A stretch of 64,000 nt of DNA from Acidimicrobiaceae bacterium (GCA_024641005.1 JAHEDX010000004.1:31706-95705), one strand, 5' to 3'; shown: positions 1 to 9,160, numbered from the stretch's first letter. Program-made: numbers and translations. The notes: generated by a model from the sequence alone, not told the origin.

Positions 1-1004
1 GGGCCGACCATGTCGACGAAGGGTCGCAGCAACTGGGCGACCCGTCTGGGGTGATCGACATAGTTGACGGTCGAGGTGATCACGCCCGGGGCGAGGATCT
101 TGTCGTCGGGGATGTCGGCCTCGGCCCACACTTCCCACTCGTGGCTGTGGCGAGGGTTCGCGGCCTCGAACAGCACTGTCGACGGTCGCGCCCGCAGCAC
201 CGCAGGCAGGATGCGCTCGAGCGCGATGTCGTGGTCGTGCGGACCCTCGTAGTTGCCCCAGCAGAGATGCATCCGCATGCGGGCCGGATCGATCCGTCGC
301 GTCGCGTGGTTGAGGACGTCGACGTGCAGCTCTGCCCGCGCCACGAACTCGTCGTCGGTGAGGTCCTGGAAGCCGGTGTGGTGGGCCATCGCCAGGTCGG
401 GGCAGTCGAGTTGCAGCTGGAATCCGGCGTCGACGATGGCCTCGTATTCGACCTGCATAGCGTCGCCGACGGCGGCGACATAGTCGTCGTGGCCCGCGTA
501 GAAGGCGTTCGGTTGGAATGCCGTCACCAACCCGGGCGAGGCGGCGTTGAGGAACCCGGCCGATGCGCCGGTCGCCTGCATCGCCGCAGTCATTCGGGCC
601 AGGTCGGCGTGAAGGTCGATTTCGCCGAGGTATCGGATCGGCCCGACGCACGACGGTCGCCGGAACGCCTGCGACCCGCCGTTGGCGGCGGTCATCCGGG
701 CGGACAGCTCGGGGTAGGGGGCCAGGTCGAGCGCGGGACGCCGCGGCGTATCACCGTCGAAGCCGCTCAGCCGGTCCTTGATGTAGGTGCTGTACGAGAT
801 CTTCGACATCTCGCCGTCGGACACGACGTCGATGCCCACGTCGACCTGTCGCTGCACGACATCGGTGACAGCCGACCCGATCACGGCCTCGAACTCGGCG
901 CCGTCGACCGTGGCACCCGATTCGCGGTCGGTCAGCAATCGTGCAACGGCAGCGGGCCGGGGGAGCGATCCCACATGGGTCGTGCGGATGGCGGCCTCGG
1001 TCAC
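1..1004 (-). CDS. MetE-like (cobalamin-independent methionine synthase family) protein, partial
   Basis: The C-terminus is cut off by the left edge; 334 codons are visible. The protein resembles the C-terminal catalytic half of MetE, seen in small 'MetE-like' proteins that carry a single barrel. The N-terminus reads TTHVGSLPRP, and near the visible end are CWGNYEGPHDHDI, LFEAANPRHSHEW and VITSTVNYVDHP, strings typical of this family. In MetE the equivalent residues bind zinc and the methyl donor, but the acceptor and donor here are unknown. The GTG start at 1004 is chosen because a GAGAGGA ribosome site lies about 7 nt upstream and the family N-terminus begins there. It has no operon partner in the window. 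True methionine synthase activity is unproven because these short homologues usually have undefined substrates. Confidence 0.85.
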   Translation of the reverse strand, partial: MTEAAIRTTHVGSLPRPAAVARLLTDRESGATVDGAEFEAVIGSAVTDVVQRQVDVGIDVVSDGEMSKISYSTYIKDRLSGFDGDTPRRPALDLAPYPELSARMTAANGGSQAFRRPSCVGPIRYLGEIDLHADLARMTAAMQATGASAGFLNAASPGLVTAFQPNAFYAGHDDYVAAVGDAMQVEYEAIVDAGFQLQLDCPDLAMAHHTGFQDLTDDEFVARAELHVDVLNHATRRIDPARMRMHLCWGNYEGPHDHDIALERILPAVLRARPSTVLFEAANPRHSHEWEVWAEADIPDDKILAPGVITSTVNYVDHPRRVAQLLRPFVDMVG

Positions 1005-1323
1005 CCTCAATCCTCTCGGTCGATCGATGCGATGGGCCGACGGTAGCCCATCGCCCCGTTTGTCGACCGAAGCCTGCATCTGTTGCTCGCCACCGGATGG
1101 ACACCGGCCGACGTCTACCGACCGGCTGCGCCGACGATGCGACTGGCCCGAGGCGATGGTGGCAGCGTTCCGGACCGTTCGGGCGTGAATCTCAGCAGGT
1201 GCGCCGATCGGCTCGAACGAGGGTTGGGTCGGTATCTCGTGTATCCACCCGAGAATCGGAGTCGAACCCGAACGTCTCCCCGTTCCTTGTGGCTCGCGGG
1301 CCCCCGACCCGAGGCGGATTCGA

Positions 1324-1329
1324 TACCGT
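1324..1329 (+). promoter_or_regulatory. -10-like hexamer TACCGT, likely leaderless start
   Basis: TACCGT ends 6 nt before the ATG at 1336 and no ribosome-binding site is visible. Both facts fit a leaderless mRNA. The rest of the 331-nt gap (1005-1335) shows no gene; a tRNA-like T-loop string on the minus strand was examined and dismissed. Confidence 0.4.
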
Positions 1330-1335
1330 ACGTCG

Positions 1336-1827
1336 ATGACCAGCGACGTCGAACGGATCGAGGAACAACAACGTCGGCTGCGACCATCCGCGTTCGACGC
1401 GGACGCCGCCTGGAGGCTCGGAAACGATCTTCGCCGTCGGGCCATCGATCGCGACGTGGCGGTCACCATCGAGGTGCGGATCGCCGGGGAGACGGTGTTT
1501 CTTCATGCAATGCGCGGCACGACACCCGCCAATGCCGATTGGGCTCGCCGTAAACGAAACGTCGTCGAATTGCTCCACCGCCCGTCTTACGCGGTCGGCC
1601 TCGAGTCCGAACGTGACGGCCGATCGATCCTCGAGCTCATGGGGTTGCCGGAACGAGATGTGGCATGTCATGGCGGCAGTTTCCCGATCGCAGTGGATGG
1701 CATCGGATGCGTCGGCGTGGTGACTGTTTCGGGTCTGCCCCAGCGTGCGGACCATGATCTGGTCGTCGAGGCGCTTGCGCATCTGTGCGGGGTCGATCTC
1801 GCCGAAGTGTGTCTGGACGCGCGGTAG
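1336..1827 (+). CDS. UPF0303 / heme-degrading-domain (GlcG/HbpS-like) protein
   Basis: 163 residues, the usual size for UPF0303 proteins. Family hallmarks are present in order: a dA..LG..L segment (residues about 22-30), RGTTPANADWARRKRNVV (about 59-76), an invariant HGGSFPI (about 111-117), and the C-terminal VTVSGLPQRADHDLVVEAL. The fold is that of GlcG/HbpS, small alpha/beta proteins some of which bind haem. Members of UPF0303 itself have no settled function, so none is assigned here. The gene stands alone between two minus-strand genes and appears to be transcribed from its own leaderless promoter. Confidence 0.88.
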   Translation: MTSDVERIEEQQRRLRPSAFDADAAWRLGNDLRRRAIDRDVAVTIEVRIAGETVFLHAMRGTTPANADWARRKRNVVELLHRPSYAVGLESERDGRSILELMGLPERDVACHGGSFPIAVDGIGCVGVVTVSGLPQRADHDLVVEALAHLCGVDLAEVCLDAR

Positions 1828-2044
1828 GCCCACACGCCGAGGATGCGTCCCCCGAGTTCAGCCTGGTCGAATACCGATTGCAGATCCCACGGCTGCCCCA
1901 GAGTCTGTCGGAGCCAACCCAGCAGCAGCTAGGGGACATGGTGGGACCTCGTCGGGAGAGGACAGAACAGGCGCATGCGAGGTCGTCAACCTGGATTCCG
2001 GGTTCGCGTCCGCAACGCCCTGGAACGGCACCGGCCCAGGTCGA

Positions 2045-3439
2045 TCAGCGGTGGGTTGGGAGCCGCACGGTCGCCGTGGTCGACCCGGGCACCGAGTCGA
2101 ACGAGATCGTTCCACCGTGGCGCTCGACCACGATCCGCCGTGAGATGTCGAGGCCGAGCCCGGTGCCGCTCCCGACGTCCTTGGTCGTGAAGAACGGCTC
2201 GAACACTCGCAGCTGCACATCGGGGTCGATCCCCGGCCCGCTGTCGGTGATGTCGATGACGACCTCGTCCCCGTCGAGCGATGTCGCGAGCCGGAGCGTT
2301 CCGTCGCCATCCATGGCATCGAGCGCATTGTCGATCAGGTTGGTCCAGACCTGGTTGAGTTCGGCCGCGTAGACCTCGATCTGAGGGACCGTGTCGTCAT
2401 AGGCGCGCACCACCTCGATGCCGGCGAGCTTCGGGGCCAACATGGTGAGCGTGCTCTCGATGCCGGCCGGGACGTCGACGCACTGCAGCGACGCGCGGTC
2501 CATCTGCGAGTAGGTCTTGACATCCTGCACGAGGTGGGAGATCCGATTGGTCGTCTCGGTCAATTCCTCGAGCAGCCCGGCGACGCCGACGGTGCTCGAA
2601 ATCCATTGCAGCGACGGGCCCAGGCCGTCGGCGCCGACGACCGCCTCCACGCTCGCGAACCACGCCTCGTCGACACCCTTGGTGGCGAGCAGCGGTGCCA
2701 TCTGCCAGGCGAACTCGATCCCGTGGTCATCCATCCACTCGCCGATCATCTCTTCGCGATCGGCGGTCTCGAGCGCACTGCCGATGGCGCTCGGGCGCTG
2801 CTGGAGCTCGGCGCGGATTCGGTCGACTTCGAGGAACGCCTGGGCGTCGACGCCGTGCTGGGCAAGACGGACGAGGGACTGGAGCATGTAGTCGCTCGTG
2901 CTGCGGAGTGAGTCGACGGCGCGCAGCGATGCCGATGCCGGATTGTTGATCTCGTGCGCGAGACCGGCCGCCAGCTTGCCGAGCGCCACCAACGACTCGC
3001 GTTGGCGCGCCGTGGCATCGACCCTGCGAACGGTCTGGTAGACCGCGTCGAGGAGGTGTTTGCCGATCGGCAGCCATTTCTGGACGAATGCTCCGAGGTC
3101 CGTGGACGGGATCACGTAGCAGCGTCCCGACGTGACTGCGCGCCCGGTCACCAGGAACACGGCGTGTTCATCGGCGCTTCCCCATGCGGCGTGGCCGCCT
3201 GCCCATTGACCCGGCACCGTCATGGTCAACATCACGGTCGCCTCGCGTCCGAGTTGCTGGGTGAGTTCGATCTCGCCGTCGAGCAGCATCCACAGGTGGT
3301 CAGCCGGTTGCCCTTCGTGGAACAGCTCGTCGCCGGGCGTGAACTCGTGCGTGATTCCGATCGAGGCGAAGTCGGCGAGTTGCTCGTCGGTGAGCGCGTT
3401 CGTGAGGCTGGCGTGCTTCAGGTCGTCGATCAGCGTCAT
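2045..3439 (-). CDS. Cyclic-nucleotide-domain sensor histidine kinase
   Basis: 464 residues, with no membrane segment. An N-terminal CRP-like cNMP-binding domain spans about residues 15-130. It is followed by a HisKA segment with the phospho-acceptor in LAAGLAHEINNP (His162), and then an HATPase domain with an N box (TNLIDNALDAM), a G1 box (DSGPGID) and a G2 box (GTGLGLDIS). It is probably a soluble kinase that responds to an intracellular small molecule or redox state. Its ATG overlaps the stop of the upstream receiver-flavoprotein gene by 4 nt (ATGA), so the two are translationally coupled and are very probably partners. This pairing of a TrxR-like flavoprotein with a cNMP-domain kinase recurs in bacteria. 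The signal it senses is not known. Confidence 0.92.
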   Translation of the reverse strand: MTLIDDLKHASLTNALTDEQLADFASIGITHEFTPGDELFHEGQPADHLWMLLDGEIELTQQLGREATVMLTMTVPGQWAGGHAAWGSADEHAVFLVTGRAVTSGRCYVIPSTDLGAFVQKWLPIGKHLLDAVYQTVRRVDATARQRESLVALGKLAAGLAHEINNPASASLRAVDSLRSTSDYMLQSLVRLAQHGVDAQAFLEVDRIRAELQQRPSAIGSALETADREEMIGEWMDDHGIEFAWQMAPLLATKGVDEAWFASVEAVVGADGLGPSLQWISSTVGVAGLLEELTETTNRISHLVQDVKTYSQMDRASLQCVDVPAGIESTLTMLAPKLAGIEVVRAYDDTVPQIEVYAAELNQVWTNLIDNALDAMDGDGTLRLATSLDGDEVVIDITDSGPGIDPDVQLRVFEPFFTTKDVGSGTGLGLDISRRIVVERHGGTISFDSVPGSTTATVRLPTHR

Positions 3440-5097
3440 ACGGTCTCCAGGTAGAGGTGCACGTTGCTGACCGAGCTCGATCCCTCACCGACGGCCGAGG
3501 CCACCCGTTTCATCGATGTGCGGCGCACGTCGCCGGCGGCGAACACACCGGGAACGCTGGTCTCGAGCAGGAATGGCGCCCGTTCGAGGGGCCAGCGCAC
3601 AGCGTCGCCATCGAGCGCCGCGACGTCGGGTCCGGTCAGCACGAAGCCATGTTCGTCCCGAGCGACGTTGTCGCCCAGCCAGTCGGTCCGGGGGAGTGCC
3701 CCGATGAACGCGTACAGCCAGTTGGCCTCGACGGTTTCCTCGGCCCCGGTTGCACGGTCGACGAGGGTGAGCCATTCGAGATGGTCGGCGCCGCCTCCGC
3801 GCACCACCTCGGTCTGGAGCCGTACGTCGATGTTGCCGCTGGCCTCGATCCGCTCGACGAGGTAGTGCGACATCGATGCGGCCAGCGAGTCACCCCGGAC
3901 CACCATCACGACGCGGCGTGCGAACTGCGCGATGTGGAGTGCCGCCTGGCCGGCCGAGTTCGCGGCGCCGACGATGTACACGTCGTCACCCTCTGTCGAC
4001 CGGGCTTCGCTTGCCGACGCACCGTAGAAGACGCCTCTGCCGGTGAAGTCGGCGAGCCCGTCGGCGGCCAGTAGCCGGTAGGAGACACCGGTCGCCACCA
4101 CGACGGCGCCGGCCTCGACCTCGGTGCCGTCGTCGAAGCGAACGGCATGGATCGAGCCGCGCTGTTCGAGCCCTTCGACGGTGCGTGCGAGAACCATCTC
4201 GGCGCCGAGCCGTCGGGCCTGTGTGGTGGCGCGGTGTGACAGGTCCGAACCGCTGAGCCCGTTCGGGAACCCCAGGTAGTTCTCGATCCGAGCGCTCTGG
4301 CCGGCCTGTCCCCCGGGCGCGTCACGCTCGATGATCGCGACGCTGAGGCCCTCGGATGCTGCATAGACGGCGGCGGCCAGGCCGGCCGGCCCGGCGCCGA
4401 CGACGACGAGGTCGTACAGCTTCGACTCGGTGCTCGTTCGAAGTCCGAGCGCGTCTGCGAGCTCGGAGGTGCTCGCTCCGTGCAGGACGGTTCCGTCGGG
4501 CAGCAGGACGAGCGGGAGCGAGTCGGTGGTGGCTTCGAACAAGGTGTGCAGGCGTTGCGCCTCGGGGTCGCGCTCGAGTTCGAGCCATTGGTAGTGCACA
4601 TGGTTGCGGGCGAGGAACATCCGCGTGTCGTAGCTGTGGTCCGACCAACGGTTGCCGACCACACGGACGCCGTCGAAGCGGTGCTGGTTGGCTTGCTCCC
4701 AGTCGGCGAGGAGATCGTCGAGAACGGGATACAACCGCTCGTCGGGGGGCGACCACGGCTTGAGCAGATAGTGGTCGAGTCCGATCTCGTTGATCGCCTT
4801 GATCGCCACGTCGGTGTCGGCGTACGCGGTCAGTAGGACGCGCTTGGCGCCCGGGACGACGGGTCGCGAATGCTCGAGCAGCTCGATGCCGGTCATCCCG
4901 GGCATGCGATGATCCGACACGATCAGCGCGACCTGCAGGTCGCGTCGGGCGAGCTCTTCGAGGGATTCGAGCGCCTCGGCGCCCGAGGTCGCGCGGACGA
5001 TGCGGTAGCGATCGGCATACCGGCTGCGCAGGTCGCGTGTGATGGCCTGCGAGACCGACATGTCGTCGTCGACCGTCAGGATGATCGGTTTGGCCAT
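3436..5097 (-). CDS. Response-regulator receiver fused to thioredoxin-reductase-like flavoprotein
   Basis: 553 residues from the ATG at 5097, which has GGGGAA upstream; an in-frame extension to 5181 lacks this support. Residues about 5-125 form a CheY-like receiver (acidic pocket DDD near residue 10, phospho-acceptor Asp62 in SDHRMPG, conserved K in LLKPW). Residues about 160-225 look like a degenerate glutaredoxin-like module (FLARNHVHYQWLELE). Residues about 245-550 are a TrxR-type FAD/NAD(P) reductase with VVVGAGPAGLAAA and a C-terminal GVFAAGDVR. The CxxC redox pair of true thioredoxin reductases is absent: the equivalent stretch reads FYGASASEAR, followed by IVGAANSAGQAA. It therefore cannot reduce thioredoxin in the usual way and is more likely a redox- or NAD(P)H-sensing output domain. 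It is coupled to the downstream kinase. Confidence 0.9.
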   Translation of the reverse strand: MAKPIILTVDDDMSVSQAITRDLRSRYADRYRIVRATSGAEALESLEELARRDLQVALIVSDHRMPGMTGIELLEHSRPVVPGAKRVLLTAYADTDVAIKAINEIGLDHYLLKPWSPPDERLYPVLDDLLADWEQANQHRFDGVRVVGNRWSDHSYDTRMFLARNHVHYQWLELERDPEAQRLHTLFEATTDSLPLVLLPDGTVLHGASTSELADALGLRTSTESKLYDLVVVGAGPAGLAAAVYAASEGLSVAIIERDAPGGQAGQSARIENYLGFPNGLSGSDLSHRATTQARRLGAEMVLARTVEGLEQRGSIHAVRFDDGTEVEAGAVVVATGVSYRLLAADGLADFTGRGVFYGASASEARSTEGDDVYIVGAANSAGQAALHIAQFARRVVMVVRGDSLAASMSHYLVERIEASGNIDVRLQTEVVRGGGADHLEWLTLVDRATGAEETVEANWLYAFIGALPRTDWLGDNVARDEHGFVLTGPDVAALDGDAVRWPLERAPFLLETSVPGVFAAGDVRRTSMKRVASAVGEGSSSVSNVHLYLETV

Positions 5098-5815
5098 CGT
5101 CGTTCCCCGTTCGGCATTCGTTGTTCCCCATGCAGCCTCCGCCAGGGGTGCCGCGGGCTCGAACGTTAGCGTTCGAGCCACGCGATGCCTGGACCGGGGG
5201 CATCGAGTCGAGCGCCACCGATCCGGCGTGGTGTTGAACGTCGCAGCGCTCTACCCCGTTCCGGTCGACCAGCAGGGTCGCCTCCAGCGAGTCATTCGGC
5301 CCCGCGCCTGTCGGCGACACGCTGTGGCCGATCGGCGTGGCGCGATGTCATGGCGACCAGTTGGAGCTGTGGACATGACCGGTCCGGTGTGGCGCGCCTG
5401 ACCGTCGATCAGGATGAGGATCGTGTGGGCGTCGCGACGTGGTCGCCGTGTCGTCGATTCGGATCGAGTCGCGGGCGTCGGCGTCGTGCCGGTGTTCGTG
5501 TCGGTGTTCGTGTCGGTGTTCGTATCGATGGTGTGTATGGCGGATGTCCTGTGTCTGGGGCCGTGGACCGTTCGAGCCATCAGCGACCGTACGGAGACGC
5601 CTCGCTTCCGAGCAGTTCAGAAGCTGAACTCACCCGGTGCCAGGAATGGACCGGCGACGGAGGGTGCACGAGCCCGATCGAGTGTTGGCGACGCTTGTCG
5701 AACGTCTCGACCGCGTCTGAACGAGCGACCTTCGGCCCTGGCGTCGCGATGGGCATCGCGCGCACATCTGGTGTCGACACCGTCGGCCGTCACCTCGGCA
5801 TGGCGGTCTGGACCC
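5098..5815. other. Intergenic region of about 720 nt without a convincing gene
   Basis: Divergent spacer between the receiver-flavoprotein (minus) and the WS/DGAT (plus). Short reading frames on both strands are compositionally biased (for example TNTDTNTDT, read from the tandem repeat) and lack ribosome sites. The only clear structure is a 12-bp tandem repeat, listed separately. Promoters for both neighbours should lie here, but I could not place them with confidence. Confidence 0.6.
5491..5526 (+). repeat. 12-bp tandem repeat, three copies
   Basis: The unit GGTGTTCGTGTC occurs at 5491-5502 and 5503-5514, and with one change at 5515-5526. It lies in the non-coding spacer upstream of the WS/DGAT gene. 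Polymerase slippage is the simplest explanation. A regulatory role is possible but unsupported. Confidence 0.8.
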
Positions 5816-7183
5816 ATGCAGCAGCTCACACCACTCGACGCCGCGAACCTCTTCATGGAGACCTCCACCTCGTACTGGCACGTCGCGACCCTGATCGTCT
5901 TCGACGGTAGGGCGTCCGACGGGGCGACGCTCGAGCGGATGAAGGAGCGATACCGGGAGCGGCTCCCGTTGCTCGCTCCGATGCGCCGCAAGCTCGTCGA
6001 CGTGCCGCTCCGGCTCGACTACCCGTACTGGGCGGACGACCCCGACCTGGATCTCGACGAGCACGTCCGGCACGTCTCGCTGCCACCGCCCGGCGACGAC
6101 GAGCAGCTTGCTGTGCTCGTGGCCGAGCTCACCGCCCGCCCGCTCGATCGGAGTCGCCCTCTGTGGGAGCTGTACGTGATCGACGGGCTGCCCGACGGCC
6201 GGGTCGCCCATCTCACCTTGTGCCATCACGCCACCGCGGACGGCGTGGCGTTCGTCCGGATGCTGATGAATCTGCTCGATCACGACGCCGACGGCGGCCA
6301 CGACCCGATCCCGGAGCCCACCACTGAGGTCGCCCCGTCCAGGGTCCAGATGCTCGGCCACGCCCTCACGACGATCGCCTCTCAGCCGCTGCGCCAAGGT
6401 CGGGTCGCGGCGAGGATGCTCTCGGCGCTGCCCAGGATGGCGGGCACGATCCAGTACGCGTCGCTTCGGGAGGCGCCGCCGACCCGGTTCAACGAGAAGA
6501 TCGGGCCGCACCGGGCGGTCGCGTTCACATCGATTCCGCTCGACGACGTGCGTGCCGTGAAGAACTCGGCCGGGGTGACCCTCAACGACGTCGTGCTCGC
6601 CATCTGCTCCGGCGCGATCCGTGCCTACCTCGAACGGATCGACGGGCTCCCCGACGATTCGCTCCGGGCCATGATCCCGGTGAGCGTCCGCACCGACGAG
6701 GAGCCCGACGTGTACGGCAACCAGGTGTCGGCCGCCATCGCGTCGCTGCACACCGACGTGGACGACCCGATCGAACGGCTCGAACTGATCGGCAAGAGCA
6801 TGGAGGTCGCCAAGCAGACCGCCACCGCGATCCCCGGCAAGGTGCTGGGTGAACTCGAGACGCTGGTCCCGTCATTGGTTGCCGAGTCGGCCGTTCGTTT
6901 GGTCGGGCACGTCCGGCCGTTCAACGTCGTGGTCTCCAACGTGCCAGGGCCGCGGATCCCGCTCTACGCGGGCGGCGCTGAGATGCTCCACTACTACCCG
7001 TTCGCCCCGATCGTCGACGGTCTCGGTCTGAACATCAGTCTGTTCTCGTACGCCGGGCAGATCGAGTTCGGCCTCAACGCCTGCCGCGACCTGGTCCCCG
7101 ACGTCCAGGTCCTGTGCACCATGCTCCACGAGTCCTTCGACGAGCTCCGCGCCGCTGCCGGCGTGACTGGTCGACCATGTTGA
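5816..7183 (+). CDS. Wax ester synthase / acyl-CoA:diacylglycerol acyltransferase (WS/DGAT)
   Basis: 455 residues from the ATG at 5816, the family's normal size; the reading frame extends further upstream but only from here does it match (MQQLTPLDAANLFMET). It transfers acyl groups from acyl-CoA to long-chain alcohols or diacylglycerol, building wax ester or triacylglycerol storage lipid at the membrane. The catalytic HHxxxDG motif is intact (CHHATADGVAF, about residues 138-148). The PLDRSRPLWELYVIDG segment before it and the NVVVSNVPGPRIPLY segment in the C-terminal domain are family signatures. It has no obvious ribosome site, and a very small reading frame overlaps its stop codon. The lipid theme fits the acyl-CoA genes further right. 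Confidence 0.95.
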   Translation: MQQLTPLDAANLFMETSTSYWHVATLIVFDGRASDGATLERMKERYRERLPLLAPMRRKLVDVPLRLDYPYWADDPDLDLDEHVRHVSLPPPGDDEQLAVLVAELTARPLDRSRPLWELYVIDGLPDGRVAHLTLCHHATADGVAFVRMLMNLLDHDADGGHDPIPEPTTEVAPSRVQMLGHALTTIASQPLRQGRVAARMLSALPRMAGTIQYASLREAPPTRFNEKIGPHRAVAFTSIPLDDVRAVKNSAGVTLNDVVLAICSGAIRAYLERIDGLPDDSLRAMIPVSVRTDEEPDVYGNQVSAAIASLHTDVDDPIERLELIGKSMEVAKQTATAIPGKVLGELETLVPSLVAESAVRLVGHVRPFNVVVSNVPGPRIPLYAGGAEMLHYYPFAPIVDGLGLNISLFSYAGQIEFGLNACRDLVPDVQVLCTMLHESFDELRAAAGVTGRPC

Positions 7184-7281
7184 CGCCCGACGAGATCTCG
7201 GACGTCACCAGACGACTCGAGTCGATGGTCGGCGAGCAGGCGACCGACTGGGCGCTCCACGGCAGTTCGCCAGTCGGCTGA
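7177..7281 (+). CDS. Possible 34-residue ORF overlapping the WS/DGAT stop
   Basis: ATG at 7177 overlaps the last codons of the acyltransferase (CCATGTTGA) and reads 34 residues beginning MLTPDEISDVTRRLE, a plausible amphipathic helix. There is no recognisable family. Such an overlap allows translational re-initiation, but the frame may equally be chance or a remnant. The following 238 nt up to 7519 hold nothing recognisable apart from the ribosome site of the next gene. Confidence 0.25.
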   Translation: MLTPDEISDVTRRLESMVGEQATDWALHGSSPVG

Positions 7282-7519
7282 CGCTCCGGCCCCGGTGGCC
7301 GCGAACGCGTCGTCGGTCGGCCGACCCGTTCTCCCGGTCCGGTCGGTCCATCACATGGCTGTCGGCACCGACGACGGGTTGTCCCGATATCTCATCGCTC
7401 GAGCGAAGTCGGCCGCGATCCTGATCGACCCGTGGAACGCACCTGCTCGTCGGCCAGACGGGTTCAGATCTTGCACGCTGCTTCACCCGGGTGTCTGATG
7501 GAGGTAGAGAGAGTGCGTC

Positions 7520-8941
7520 ATGCGCCGTGAAGTTGCGTGGGTTCTTCTTGCGGCCGTTGTAGCCGCGTGTGGTGACTCCGACGATCCCGGCTCGACGTCC
7601 GGTATCACTTCGTCGTCAGTGACCAGTTCGACGTTCGCGGAGCCGTCGACGACCTCGACCCGGGCGGTGGCACCTGACGCGACGAATCCACCGACGACTT
7701 CGACCCCCGACACCGGCGTCGTCGAGTCGACCGTCTCGACACCCGAGGGTGCGGTCACGCTCGGCGCACCAGACCCGGCGTTGCTGTCTGCGTTGCCATC
7801 CGATGCGATCGACTGGACGGCGGTCGGGCCGGGCTGGCTGCTGATCGACCATCCGATGGGTCACGGTGGCCCGTTCGTCGAGCCGACCACGCTCGATCAG
7901 CGCGGGCTCTATCTGGTCGCACCCGACGACACCGTGTACGGGGTGTCGGCCCTCCCGAGCGACGGGAGCCGGATCGTCGCAGTGTCGAACGACGGTCGCC
8001 AGGTCCTCCTCGAGTCGAACGACCAGGCCTGCGCCGATGGCTGCAGCTGCCCCGACGATGCCGCGGTGATGTCGCAGGCGTACGGGTTGGTACTGCTCGA
8101 CCTGACGACGACTGGCATGCAACCGGTGATCGATCCCGTCCCGGTGTCGGTATGTCGACCCGGCGTGTTCCGACGCGAGGCGGAGTTCACGGCGAACGGT
8201 CGAGGGATCTGGGTGTCGGAGACCTGGTACACCGACGACTCCCGACCGATGAACGTTCGCCTCAGCAGGGTCGAGCTCATCACAGGAGCCTGGGTCACGA
8301 TCATCGATGAACCCGTTGCGATCGATGAGACGGCAGCTCCCAGCAGCTGGTCGATCAGCGTCGTCGAGTTGGTCGACGGCCGGATCGTCACCACGACAGA
8401 TGACGGTGCCTGGCTGCGCGAGGCCGACGGGGCGGCGATCCGCGAGCTCGACACCCCGGGTACGAGCTGTACTCTCGACCGTGCGTGGGGCGCGGACGAT
8501 GTCGTCGCTCGCTGCATGGTGCCGGTCGGTGAGTTCCCTGCACCACCCGAGGTCCCGACCGATCAGTGCCGTACCAGCGGTCTGTGGTCGATCCCGCTCG
8601 ACGGCTCTGTGGCGCGACCGCTCGCGATCCCGTTCGATGATCGCGGCTACCTCCAATGTTGGGCCGGGTATGCGACGGCGGAACAGATCGGCGACGAGCT
8701 TGCGGTCCAAGTCGGTGGGGACGGCTGCTCGGACGATGTCGTCCTGTTCTCCGCCGAGGGGGTTGTCACCCGATGGGTGCCCGACTTCGAGGGGTCGTGC
8801 ACCGAGAGTCTCTTCGGCGTCCGTAACGGAGCGTGGCTGATCGGTGCGTGGCCAGAGGACGGTGCTGGATTCGTCTACGAGGTCACCGGCGACGGTGTGA
8901 CGAGGCTCGAGTTGCCGTCGGGTCAGATCATCGTGCTCTGA
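7520..8941 (+). CDS. Putative secreted lipoprotein, function unknown
   Basis: 473 residues. The N-terminus is a lipoprotein signal: a short basic start, a hydrophobic core and a lipobox ending AAVVAAC (Cys17), followed by a Ser/Thr-rich linker of about 55 residues. The rest repeatedly shows short beta-strand-like segments with Gly/Asp turns (GSRIVAVSNDGRQVLLES, GRGIWVSETWYTDD), which suggests a beta-propeller-like extracellular domain. Paired cysteines (for example CADGCSC) could form disulfides outside the membrane. I do not recognise a named family. GGAGGTAGAGA lies upstream of the ATG. It is a single gene with no obvious functional partner. Confidence 0.75.
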   Translation: MRREVAWVLLAAVVAACGDSDDPGSTSGITSSSVTSSTFAEPSTTSTRAVAPDATNPPTTSTPDTGVVESTVSTPEGAVTLGAPDPALLSALPSDAIDWTAVGPGWLLIDHPMGHGGPFVEPTTLDQRGLYLVAPDDTVYGVSALPSDGSRIVAVSNDGRQVLLESNDQACADGCSCPDDAAVMSQAYGLVLLDLTTTGMQPVIDPVPVSVCRPGVFRREAEFTANGRGIWVSETWYTDDSRPMNVRLSRVELITGAWVTIIDEPVAIDETAAPSSWSISVVELVDGRIVTTTDDGAWLREADGAAIRELDTPGTSCTLDRAWGADDVVARCMVPVGEFPAPPEVPTDQCRTSGLWSIPLDGSVARPLAIPFDDRGYLQCWAGYATAEQIGDELAVQVGGDGCSDDVVLFSAEGVVTRWVPDFEGSCTESLFGVRNGAWLIGAWPEDGAGFVYEVTGDGVTRLELPSGQIIVL

Positions 8942-9040
8942 TCGATGCCAGTCGACGAGGCACGCGTCGGGGTGCGAATGCGCGATCGCCGATCTCCCAC
9001 CGGTGCCGATCGGTGAGCGCCGGTGGCCGACCGGGCGTTG

Positions 9041-9160
9041 TCAGATGATCTGGCTGACGATGAACGCGATGAGCAGGCCGGTGAGCAGCATCATGGCGAT
9101 CGCCGCCAGCCCGTCCCGGCTGGTTCGGTCACGTTCTACTGATCCGGATTCGTGATTCAT
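9041..9160 (-). CDS. 39-residue single-span membrane protein
   Basis: The ATG at 9160 is preceded by GAGGACGGG (a good ribosome site) and gives a charged N-terminus of about 16 residues followed by one hydrophobic span (LAAIAMMLLTGLLIAFIVSQ) ending at the C-terminus. A longer in-frame extension upstream is compositionally unlike a protein. It lies just downstream of, and on the same strand as, the acyl-CoA dehydrogenase gene (40-nt gap), so it may be co-transcribed with it. No family is recognised. Small tail-like spans of this kind often act as regulatory or accessory subunits, but that is only a guess here. Confidence 0.55.
   Translation of the reverse strand: MNHESGSVERDRTSRDGLAAIAMMLLTGLLIAFIVSQII

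Noticed and set aside
1256..1269. tRNA-like T-loop string (GGGTTCGACTCC, minus strand)
   Set aside because: The flanking bases do not form a 5-bp T-stem and no acceptor, D or anticodon arms could be folded around it.
5251..5580. 109-codon minus-strand frame in the 5.1-5.8 kb spacer
   Set aside because: Composition is driven by the 12-bp tandem repeat (TNTDTNTDT), with no ribosome site and no recognisable features.
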